Below are positions 55,301 through 64,000 of a stretch of DNA of 64,000 nt, piece by piece. The translations under genes and the position numbers were made by a program. Source of the stretch: Anthopleura xanthogrammica (taxonomy: Eukaryota; Cnidaria; Anthozoa; Actiniaria; Actiniidae). The notes under the pieces were generated by a model. The model had not been told where the DNA came from and did not search any database. It saw only the letters and a program-made list of their open reading frames with translations. Within the stretch, counting starts at the first letter, position 1. Every line of letters starts with the position of its first letter. The stretch lies in contig OZ025206.1 of NCBI GenBank assembly GCA_964019055.1, forward strand, positions 28,168,012-28,232,011. Reading direction: 5' to 3'.

Positions 55301-58300
55301 ACGAGGGGGTGTTACATGCTAAAAATCGCTCGTACAACTTGAACATTTTTGCGCGCTGCTGAAGTTGCACGAAAAAAGACTACGTGTAACAGCGGCTTTA
55401 ATCAAACCTTTTGAATGATCTATATTTCTTGAAAAATGAGGGCCACCTAAAATTCGCTTTGCTATATTTCCACGACACTTATTTTTTTGAGACAAATTAC
55501 TTGTAATTTCACGACTTTTTGAAGGTCGCAAAAATTGCGAAATTAAAGTGCCGCGAAAATTTCATGTAATAAAGTAGTTGATGTCTAACTTTATATTTTA
55601 CATACTTGTTTTGATTTTCACAAGCTTGAGATAATTTCAATGAAATTTCTATAACAGCATCATCATTCTGCAGTTAGGAATCATGTAAAGAAACAAGTCA
55701 ACAATAAGATAAACATAAATTTTGAGAAATATTCAAGGGTACACAACGCTTTTTCTATGATCGAGTTAAAAAACTATTTGTTTTTTTATTTTTTTAAAAC
55801 TCTGACAAAAAATTGCTTTTTTCTCTGCTGTTTTAGAAAATAAAAAAATGTATAGAGGCTTTGCACTATCATGTGATGGCAGCCATGACAGAAGGCAGGA
55901 ACAATTGAATCTGGCCTGATCTGATTTACATGAGAAAGAATTCAGTTTCCCAGGCAGGGAGGGAGGGGGGGGGGGGGATACTTCCTATAGTCGACAATAA
56001 GGGAATGCTCCATCCGAAAGGGGTGCCTTTTTCAGGCATAAGGTATAGATGGAAAGCATTGGGGTTTTTGTTAGTTTTGGTATAGAAAAGGGTCGAGAAT
56101 TCACAAATTTAGGCCGAGAAAAGGAAGGAGAAGCTAAAATTACTACTTAAGGAAATAAATCCAAACTTGAATTTTAATTTTTTCATATCTGGCCTTCTTC
56201 AAAATTAAAGATATATGAAAGGTATATAAAAGAGGTACCTTTTTAGGCAAGAAGGTATATGAAAGGATAACTGGTTGAGATTCTGGGCGGAGCATCTCAG
56301 TACAAAATATTACGGAGTACCCCACCCCCCACGTGGGGTAATTCAACAGTTTTTGAACACAAACCTTTGAAATACAAGCAACTCTACTTACAAGTAACTC
56401 TGTGATTAGTTAACTTACTTTAGGTGTTCCAGTAGCAAGCAATTCTTGTAACGTTAGACGAAGGTAGTGTTCAGCCTGTCAACATTATGAATTATACATT
56501 AAAAATAGTTAAAAAACACAATTGACCCTGAAATTTCAAAACTATTTTTTTGGAATTTTGAAGAAAAGGAAAATGCATATGCTTGAGAGAAGTGTTAGAA
56601 TGGTGGGGAGCAGAAAAAGCACCCCTCAACATTATAATTCTTTTATGACAGCCTAAAACTAATGTTAAACATGAGGTGCAACATGGTAGCGAAAGTACTT
56701 CAACATGGTAGCGAAAGCATAGTCATTGGTAGCGAAGGTACTGGTAGCGAAAGTACATGGTAGCGAAAGTACCGGATACCGCAACTCCCAGAAGCAAAGA
56801 AAGAAAAGTCAGTCAGGGTGCGGGGTGCTCGAGGCCCGAAGTACAGTACCTCCTCAGAAATCAAGATTTATGATAGTCATTTCAGTGATTGTTATGTATA
56901 ATCTTATCATACCTCATCCCACTTCTCCAACTCAATTGCCAGATTGGCTGACTGAAATTGAAAAATAAATTGATAATAGCAATAGAAAACCATTAGTTTT
57001 GTTTGCACTATTCACATGTTGTAAAGCACTAGCTTAGGGAGGGGAAGCCCTGTGGGCACATGTGCTCCCTAAATGTTTGGTAATTAATTGTTTACTTGCT
57101 TTTTTATGATAATTTGATTCTGGGTTCCCCCCTCCCCTTTCCAAATTTTACTCTTTATTCTGGGTGCCTCCCAATTCCTGGGTCCTCACTATACCCCTGT
57201 TGGTAAGTGTGTGCTAAATAACTAAATAAGTTCACTTCTAGAATACAGTGAATATAGGAACACCTCAAGTCCAACCTCGACTCAGAGCTCTTGTTTCGTG
57301 GTCATGGGAAAGGTTTATAAGTTTATATAAGTTTACCAATAGGTTTGGAAAGACTTAGTTTCCTGATTTACCTGGTCTAGTACATATTGGAGTGCCTTGT
57401 GAAAGGGTCGCTTTCCTTTCTTTGCAGGATCTTTTATTTGTTTTTCTGCAATATCATTGTGTATCATGTTCAAAACGTCTTTAAGTAAAACATAAGCCTC
57501 TTCCTTCTCCTCATTTTGTAGGTATTGCTTCAAAAAAAATCAGTATAATCTAATTAAATTAAATTAAATCTAAAATTAAATCTATAATGCAAGCAAATTG
57601 AAACCTATAGATGTGATACTGTTATTACCAAAACAGGTAGAGTGACAATCAGGCTTGAGAAAAACAAGTTGCGACTAGTGTTAATGCTAGACACTTTTGA
57701 TACATTCCTTAGCCCCAAGCGGCTAGTTAGCTTTGAAATTCATGGTTGAATTTGAGCATTACTTCTACTTGGATAGCACGTCCAAAGCTAATTCACAGCT
57801 CAGGGCTCAGGAATGTTATCAAAATTGTCTATCTTTAATGCTAGTCACAACTGGTTTTTTCTCGAGCCCGATTGTCACTCTACCTGTTTTGGTAGTATAA
57901 CCATGTGATTGGCTGAGGTTAATGTGAAACTGATTTTACTCCCTCCCTGACTGGCTGCAGTTTTCACTGAACTTCATTATAATAATTAGCATATTTGAGC
58001 TTGATATATTTGTTACCCCAAGCCTAATCTCTGAGATAGTTTACCTTTGCCTTTGCTAACTTCATTTGCAAGTCAGATCCTCTTTTTAGTTTTATTTCTT
58101 TTTTCTTTTGATATGTGAATGTAAACACTGCAACACCACCAAGACCTTGAAAAAATATATACATGTATGTACTTGGAATATGAGTAATGCTTAGGTAGGC
58201 ATGCATGTATTTACTGCGATTTTCAAAATTACGCAGACAACAAAATTCAAAGTATTAACATGCAAAATGGCATTATTGCTGCCGTCAATCAACCAGTCAG

Positions 58301-59674
58301 TACCTTTTAAATGTTTTTGATTGGCGGCAGTGATAAAGCAAATTCCAATGGGTAACTAGCAACTTCAGTGTTCGCATATTTTTGAAAAAAGCAGTAGCAG
58401 TAATTGGACTTTATTTGACTAGAAAAATATATCTTGGATCAAAATTGATCACACTTTGACCATAGCACTGGGAAATCCCATCAAGGTTTCTAGTAATAGC
58501 CAATATAAATCTCACTTATAACACATATACAGTATGGCAGTTATCAAACTTCTTAAATCTGACCGTGCAGAATTATATTACAAACTTGCCTGAATGTTAT
58601 TGAGAATATATTTGAAATGTTAGAATTCTAGCCACATAGGAATCAGTAGAAAAAAAATTCCAGTGGTCAAAGTTATAGTATTTGTTTCATTTTCAAGAGG
58701 CAAAATATTTTTCGAGTGATAATATGGTCTCTTAGTTACAAAATGGGCAAATCCAAGGGGTGGTCACAGTGCCCATGAGCTTGGAATTAGTTGGTTAGTA
58801 TAGCAAAAGGTGCATATCTTCTAAATGTTTTGACATGTACCCCCCTACCCCCCCCCCCCCCTTCAAAATCCTGAATCTGCTACAGGGGTTAACAAAATTA
58901 AAAAAGATGCACCTTCTGAGCAATTAACAATCTTTTTGATGTTTAAACCAACTAATTTCAAGCTAGAACGGAAGGGGGTATGCACTGGCATCCTGTGACC
59001 TAGTTCCTTCTGTATTGACCCCTTTCACGTGATGTCTAGGCAGCTCAATTTGAAGGACAAAACAAAAGAATCTATATTTTTTTGAGAATTGAAACCTATT
59101 GTTTTGTCCTCCAAATTGTGCTGCATTCCGACGTGCTGCAAGGGGTACATTAAGCTTAAGCTTACATCCTTCACTATGCATCTAAGCTTAAGTCTTATGA
59201 TGGTTTGCAATCATTTTTTATGAGAATAAAATATCAAAAGACATGGCGGCCATGTTGGATGATATTACAAAAACAAATTCATTGAAAAATATTTTGTTAA
59301 ACTCATCCAACATGGAGGCTATGACGGCACATTCAAACGAAGAATATCTAGGATTTTTTCTATGGCACAAAAATACACAGCAACATCCATTATTCATTTT
59401 ATGTATCCCTGTACCTACCTACGATAAGTAAGACCCACAGTTCATCTGGTATTTTAAAGGTTGTCCTTCTAGTCTGAGTGGATAAGAGTCGTTTTACCAC
59501 TGTCATATTTGACTGATAAACTTTAAAATTTCTCGTAAAAGTTTTATACGTTCTACAATCGCTAAGCGTCGTTTCTCTTGTCTGTGGAATTAGCTCACAT
59601 CCCCGAACACAGCTCCTAAGTAAGGAATTTGATATTCGACAATTATTTCTTAAGATTTTTAGCAGAAAATTCAT
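52311..59674 (-). CDS. TTC19: TTC19, mitochondrial tetratricopeptide repeat protein 19, complete (10 exons, about 392 aa)
   Basis: Exons on the minus strand: 59419-59674, 58045-58145, 57372-57527, 56913-56951, 56419-56475, 55606-55667, 54941-55027, 53897-54032, 52575-52737 and 52311-52432. All have GT/AG sites and sum to 1179 nt in frame. The N-terminus is Arg/Ser/Thr-rich and free of acidic residues for about 30 positions, fitting a mitochondrial targeting sequence. A membrane segment (WVLLIVGLGGVAVFTFTY) spans the exon 1/2 junction. The TPR part follows: SANLAIELEKWDEAEHY, then NDDAVIEISLKLSQACENQN, then GLCLDGLGMFYLSRGEPEKA, then MSNLAKAYAESQRYQEAE, all in the order and spacing of animal TTC19, whose usual length is about 380 residues. 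Known TTC19 sits at the mitochondrial inner membrane and supports complex III by clearing Rieske-protein fragments. Introns carry MITEs and a 0.7-kb minisatellite. Confidence 0.93.
52785..52885. mobile_element. MITE fragment (CCGCCAATCAAAAAC family)
   Basis: GTTGCCCGTTGGAATTTG and CACTGCCGCCAGTCAAAAA match 58270-58370 in inverted orientation. Both lie in TTC19 introns. Confidence 0.6.
53605..53815. repeat. Two small foldbacks in a TTC19 intron
   Basis: ATCGCGATTCTCCTAT pairs with ATAGGAGAATCGCGAT, and TTTATATTGACGGC pairs with GCCGTCAATATAAA. Confidence 0.7.
54130..54850. repeat. About 78-bp minisatellite, 9 units, in TTC19 intron 7
   Basis: Each unit contains AAATCTACCTGTTATCCCCC, then ACTTAATATCATAGGTCTAT, then CCCCCCTGAACAAACACACA. 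On the coding strand each unit carries GATAACAG|GTAGAT, a strong 5' splice-site consensus resembling the true exon 7 end (GATAACAG|GTAAAA at 54941). Confidence 0.95.
55190..55395. mobile_element. MITE related to the Harbinger-like element at 39474
   Basis: It shares GTAGAAACCAAATCTACTTTTCG and the GTTGCACGA and GTGTAACAG... blocks. The ends are degraded. It lies in TTC19 intron 6. Confidence 0.5.
56690..56772. repeat. Short tandem repeat of GGTAGCGAAAGTAC
   Basis: About five irregular copies of GGTAGCGAAAGTAC with spacers such as TTCAACAT. It lies in TTC19 intron 4. Confidence 0.8.
57628..57895. mobile_element. MITE with ACAGGTAGAGTGACAATCGG termini, second copy
   Basis: Colinear with 45285-45545. 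The ends CAAAACAGGTAGAGTGACAA and TTGTCACTCTACCTGTTTTG are inverted repeats, flanked by ATTACCA and TGGTAGTA. It lies in TTC19 intron 2. Confidence 0.85.
58270..58380. mobile_element. MITE fragment (CCGCCAATCAAAAAC family), inverted mate of 52785
   Basis: GCTGCCGTCAATCAACCAGT and TTTGATTGGCGGCAGTG form arms. Outer sequence matches 52785-52885. Confidence 0.65.
59018..59153. mobile_element. Short MITE (CAGCACGTCGGAATGCAG family)
   Basis: The left arm CCCCTTTCACGTGATG...GCAGCTCAATTTG and right arm CAAATTGTGCTGCATTCCGACGTGCTGCAAGGGG make a foldback. It lies in TTC19 intron 1. Confidence 0.7.
59238..59335. repeat. Hairpin inverted repeat
   Basis: GCGGCCATGTTGGATGA pairs with TCATCCAACATGGAGGC. 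A related start (AAGACATGGCGGCCATG) is at 51789. Confidence 0.7.
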
Positions 59675-59679
59675 TTTGA

Positions 59680-60000
59680 AGTCAAATACTCAAATAAAAT
59701 TTTGTCTTTCAAATTTTACGCGCCCACGGTATTGATATTATGCGGTCTGCAGCACAGGAAGCCCAAAATAAGATTTCTGTGCCACAGGGTACCCAAAACC
59801 ACGAATCCGTGGACTCGGCTAATACTGAATACTGAGAATGGTAAGACTGTGTTTCACGATTAGAAAGTACATTCATATTATATTGCATTTTGCCTCTTTA
59901 TGTCAACAGCAAAAACCCAAAGACTGTCGTATCCGGGTGGGCTGATCTAAGGTCAGGGCACGCGGCTAACTCACAGATTGAACCCTGAAACAACCTATGC
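59680..60000. promoter_or_regulatory. Putative 5' region of TTC19
   Basis: Short region upstream of the TTC19 start, with TTTTACGCGCCCACGG about 40 bases above the ATG. No TATA box or other defined element was identified. The role is inferred from position only. Confidence 0.25.
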
Positions 60001-60154
60001 GTTGATCGCTGTATGGATGGATTGAGGAAGGGACGGATGGAAGGAGGGATAGAGGTAGTTAGGAAGGGAGGGACGGGAGGAGGGATAGAGGGAGGAAAGA
60101 AGGGAGGGATGGAGGGGAAGGGATGGAGGGGAAGGGAGGGATAGAGGGAGGGAG

Positions 60155-60492
60155 GAAGGGATGGATGGACGGATGGACGGATGGACGGATGGACGGATGG
60201 ACGGATGGACGGATGGACGGATGGACGGATGGACGGATGGACGGATGGACGGATGGACGGATGGACGGATGGACGGATGGACGGATGGACGGATGGACGG
60301 ATGGACGGATGGACGGATGGACGGATGGACGGATGGACGGATGGACGGATGGACGGATGGACGGATGGACGGATGGACGGATGGACGGATGGACGGATGG
60401 ACGGATGGACGGATGGACGGATGGACGGATGGACGGATGGACGGATGGACGGATGGACGGATGAACGGATGGACGGATGGACGGATGGACGG
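60155..60492. repeat. (GGATGGAC)n octanucleotide repeat, about 42 units
   Basis: Nearly perfect GGATGGAC units with one GGATGAAC variant, flanked by GGGA/GGAA-rich purine DNA at 60010-60155 and 60492-60545. Because 8 is not a multiple of 3 and no unit makes a stop, long open frames appear on both strands; they are not genes. Confidence 0.97.
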
Positions 60493-60559
60493 AGGGAGGA
60501 AGGGAGGAAGGGAGGAAGGGAGTAGAGGTCGAATGGAAGGGAGGGATCGGTGATTGGTT

Positions 60560-61015
60560 TGCATTCAATAACTTCTCCTTCCCCGTGGGAGTCACTACTC
60601 TTGAACTATTAGCAGTCCGGCACTACAATTCATCAAATCAGTCAAACTTTTATAAATAAAATTAACATATTTATTAGATGCAGTTACATGATGCTAAATA
60701 CAACTACTACTCTATCCAGCTTATTACACGAGGCTTGCTGGATCTAAGAATCTATATAGGCAAAATTTCAGATATCTAGCCTAACGCTAGGCGATATATA
60801 GTAATTCATGTATTAGATAGACGATTGCACATGCAATATTGCCTGCAGCACTAGATCTAGTTCTCAATTTCTTATTAACTTTTGAATATGTTTAGACAAA
60901 ATTACTTATTGATCAATCTGAACAGGGGATTTTTGATGCTTTTTTCTTCTTCAAAATGTTACGTTAATTTCGCCTTTCGAAAGATTCGAGCGTAATTAAA
61001 GAAATCAAGGGTACG
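60560..61015. other. Intergenic DNA, no gene seen
   Basis: AT-rich sequence between the octanucleotide repeat and the next SINE, with no supported feature. Confidence 0.45.
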
Positions 61016-61017
61016 GC

Positions 61018-61150
61018 CCACTGCCTCTTACCTCTGAGGTCTTGGGTTCGATTCCTCGACTCAGCATCACATGTGAGATTGTTAGGTCTCTCCCTGATTG
61101 ATTCAGTGGTTTTTCAACGGGTTCTCCGATTTTTCTTCCTCTTTAAAACT
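61018..61150 (+). mobile_element. tRNA-derived SINE
   Basis: Box-B-like TTGGGTTCGATTCCTCGAC is followed by the family body CACATGTGAGATTGTTAGG and CAACGGGTTCTCCGATTTTT. Confidence 0.7.
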
Positions 61151-61619
61151 CAACAACTGAAGCTAAATTCCTAATTGATCTGTGAATTATCCGTGCCCTG
61201 ACTTTGATCTACAGGATAGCTAGAGGGGTTCGATGAAATTTTAACTTTTTTTTTTACTTAAATAAAATATTACTCCAAGGGAACAAACTCGGTTAGGCAA
61301 TAAAACGGAACAAATGGCTCGGTATTTAGAGTGAACTTAAGAAAATATCTTTAAGATACTAATATTTCTGCTTCAGTAGAAGGCAAACACTACATCCATG
61401 CACGAAACAGCGAAGAAATAAAAATAAAGGCGCACGCGTGCTTTGTGCAATCTTATATACACGCAGGGATTGGCAAAAAAAAAAAAGACGAAGAGAGAAG
61501 TGTCTAGGAGAAACACGACACGTAGAGTTCTAGCTAGGCCAATCCCCAAGTGATTTATTACTGTAAACAGCACATAATCAAATTAGTACAGACGTTAATA
61601 TGGATACGAATTATAAATC

Positions 61620-61745
61620 AGAAAGTGTTCGAGGGTTTTTTCTCCGGGTTCTCCGGTTTTCCTCCCTCCACACGAAAATCAACTTCTAAATTCCAATTCG
61701 ATAATGGAACGAGGGCCACAGGTTTGTTAGCCACTGGCTATTTAG
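61620..61745 (+). mobile_element. SINE 3' tail fragment
   Basis: TCTCCGGGTTCTCCGGTTTT through CCACAGGTTTGTTAGCCACT matches the 3' half of the SINE at 17041-17230. Confidence 0.75.
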
Positions 61746-61942
61746 TGCTACCCTCGTAAAAACAAGGAGTCTTTTTTTTTCGTGCAAGTTGTGTGCTCTT
61801 ATAAAGCATGCAGCCAACCAGCCAGGGCGCGATATATTTATAACAGCTATTTAGTTCTTTTCTGAAAACACTATTGTTTGGCATATAGTATTTGCACTCT
61901 ATAAGAGATGAACTATAATTAAAAAAACTAATACAAAATAAT

Positions 61943-62241
61943 AGACCTCTTGCACTAATTCCCAATCTTGCATGAGTCAAACAGGATCATTAATATTCCT
62001 TTCTAATGAGAATTGAAATATTTTATAATCCGGGGTGGATCCAAGGGGTTTCCATTGTTACACTGTACGAACACCCCCAAATACATGTAATACAAAATAA
62101 TTAAGTCAGATCAGGATTATGGATGACGTCAATTTTTCATTGCGAACCGCCCCTTGCAAATTTCTGGATCCGCCCCGGATAATTTTGATAGCTTTTCATT
62201 GCTTTCACCCCCAGTTAGGGATTTAGTGCAAGGGGTCTATA
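61943..62241. mobile_element. MITE with nested inverted repeats
   Basis: The outer ends ATAGACCTCTTGCACTAATTCCC and GGGATTTAGTGCAAGGGGTCTAT are inverted repeats. Inner ATAATCCGGGGTGGATCC and GGATCCGCCCCGGATAAT form a second pair, perhaps a nested element. It lies just downstream of the metallopeptidase stop. Confidence 0.75.
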
Positions 62242-62286
62242 AAAAAATTCATTAAAAACTTGGATAGGTTGAACTATATACTTTCT

Positions 62287-63626
62287 TTAAACATGTACAT
62301 AAAAAAACACAAATATGATAAAGGAAGAAAGATGGATCATAACGAAAGGGGAGAGTTCCTGACTCAAGCTTGGTAACGGCGTAATTATGTCCGCAGCTGA
62401 GGAAATAGCTAACGCAACGATTGATAACTGCTTTTCCACTTCCCCCAGGTTTTTGCCTTTTGCAGTAAGTAGTGTGTAGTAAGCGCCTTGATACATGTCT
62501 CCATGTAACAAATGATTGTTGATAGGACCTTTGTGGGGGTATTTTGTATTTGATCGAATGAACGCTCTTTCCACCTCCATCATTTGATCATTAAACCTGC
62601 GTAACACAAGGGGATCCTCTTTGCCCGTGAGCTTCTCTTTGGCCTTAACAAACTCAGCCGAAGCGTTGCCAAACTTGTAAATAGCTCTAACGATGTGATC
62701 AGTTCGTAGATTGTTATTTAAATATTGTTTGTACGTCGCCGATTCCATTGTAGCTTTTATGGCCTCTGCAAGTCTTGTTAGACCAAACGGTAGGATCGGA
62801 GAGTCTGCCAAATCTAACAGCATGCCACCCTGGAACTTTGCCATTGCCTCGTGGAACTTAAATTCAGGATCAACAAACTTCTTGACCCAATAGAAAGTAT
62901 CTTCCTGGGTGTGGTAAACTGGATAGAGTCTCATTTTCTTCTTGTGGCCAAAAAAATAGCTAAAGTCGGCGGACGAAACTCCGACGCCCTTATAAAAAGG
63001 ATAATAATCACTCATGTAATCGAAATTAAGGGCTTTGGGCTCGGAGGGATTCTTGTTCGATGGAAACCTCTCTACCATGATGTCGTACATTGAGGTCTTG
63101 TCACCATGAGCATTTGGATCTCTGATTTTCTTGGCCCAAGAAAAAATGAAATCCGTCAAAATCGGACATGTTTGGGTGACGAGAACAAAGTTGCCACCCA
63201 CAGCTACATCGGTGTTCAAGTACGCAACTGCTCTATCTGTAAGAAGCTTTGAATTCTGTTGAACATACTCTACTGATCCTATAAGTCCAAACTCTTCTGC
63301 AGCCCAGCTGCAAAACTTTATTGTCCTCCTTGGCCTCCAGCCGGCCTTCAGTAGGTTTCCGAGCACTCGAGACATTTCCATAAGAGTTGAAGTACCGCTT
63401 GACGGATCTACAGCACCAAAAAGCCAGGCGTCGCGATGGTTACCTATGAAAACTACTCTGTCTGGCTCCTCTCGACCCCGTATGGTCCCTATCACGTTAT
63501 AGACTGACATTCGTTCGACTTTGTTGTGGATTTCGATACGCACTGTCGTATTTGTTGTTTTGAAACCTGGGCCAAAACGATAAGTAAGGTTGAGACTACC
63601 TTTCCATTCTTCTGGTACTTCGCTAC
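62287..63626 (-). CDS. Glutamate carboxypeptidase II / NAALADase-like M28B metallopeptidase, 3' exon (partial)
   Basis: One exon of 1340 nt, preceded by the acceptor TTATTTTAG, encodes about 445 residues to the stop at 62287. Family: type II membrane zinc peptidases (FOLH1, NAALAD2, NAALADL1) that cleave acidic peptides at the cell surface. Zinc ligands and the catalytic base are present in GNHRDAW, DPSSG, WAAEEFG, YLNTDVAV and YPVYHTQED, with spacings matching GCPII residues 377, 387, 424/425, 453 and about 553. The dimerisation-like C-terminal domain follows (NDQMMEVERAFI). In place of the Arg-bearing GRAR stretch of GCPII it reads SSADFSY, closer to NAALADL1, so specificity may differ. The protein ends in an extra hydrophobic tail (PFVMIHLSSFIIFVFFYVHV). 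The N-terminal exons lie beyond the window. Confidence 0.88.
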
Positions 63627-64000
63627 CTAAAATAAAATAATGTTAAGCTTAAATTTGGCTTACAGGGAAACACACCCATACGTTCCTATCAAAGTTCACA
63701 AGTGCACTATATTTTTGCAGTTTGATTTGAATTTATCATCGATGAAACGATAATGGTAAATTTCAATTCCAGTCACCTCAAAATCCAATGAAAATTTATT
63801 GTGTGAATTATGACGTTTCGAACAAAATCAGGTGTAGCTAACCACACAGATTAGTATGAAATGGTAGCTAGAAAATAATTTACGCTTCGCACAAATCCGT
63901 GAAGAACTCGAGTTTGAAGTTTACAAGAATTTAGGCCGTCGGGTTCCGAGCATGAGCCTTCGATTTGAGCCCACGAACTAGCGCTAGCGCTAACATTCGA
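63627..64000 (-). other. Intron of the M28B peptidase gene
   Basis: Sequence upstream of the acceptor at 63627; no further exon was recognised before the window ends. Confidence 0.5.

Noticed and set aside
59995..60595. Open frames of 110-190 codons on both strands
   Set aside because: They come from an 8-bp repeat that never forms a stop; no codon-like variation is seen.

Overview
This is a eukaryotic, intron-rich, AT-rich animal window crowded with mobile elements. Hammerhead-ribozyme retroelements, tRNA-derived SINEs, many small foldback (MITE-like) elements and a TTC19 gene with split short exons all fit a cnidarian, most likely an anthozoan such as a stony coral. That assignment is an inference; no marker gene fixes the species.

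Layout. Positions 2-121 hold the last coding exon of a plus-strand gene. From about 1.5 to 52.2 kb there is a tandem triplication of one minus-strand gene with its upstream DNA: copy A (about 1.5-14.8 kb), copy B (about 16-32.4 kb) and copy C (about 38.6-52.2 kb). I rebuilt it exon by exon from splice sites. Copies B and C each have 10 coding exons that join in frame into a secreted protein of about 687 and 672 residues: a signal peptide, a charged N-terminus, three Gly-rich hydrophobic segments, coiled-coil-like segments and a Cys-rich C-terminal domain. I do not recognise the family. Copy A keeps exons 1-6 and has no exons 7-10 in this window. Insertions that separate the copies can be dated against each other because the paralogous empty sites are present.

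From 52.3 to 59.7 kb lies a complete 10-exon TTC19 gene (mitochondrial tetratricopeptide protein tied to respiratory complex III) on the minus strand. From 62.3 kb to the end is the 3' part of a minus-strand M28B metallopeptidase gene of the glutamate carboxypeptidase II / NAALADase family, with all zinc ligands present in one large exon.

The rest is repeats: decayed non-LTR retrotransposon reverse transcriptases, a recurrent TIR element of about 1.4-1.6 kb present in full, partial and internally deleted copies, SINEs, MITEs and many micro- and minisatellites. Six hammerhead self-cleaving ribozyme motifs can be read by eye; two of them lie head to head in a perfect 141-bp inverted repeat at 51368-51652. 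The neighbouring genes show no sign of a shared pathway. The main story is recent tandem expansion of an unrecognised secreted-protein gene in transposon-rich DNA.
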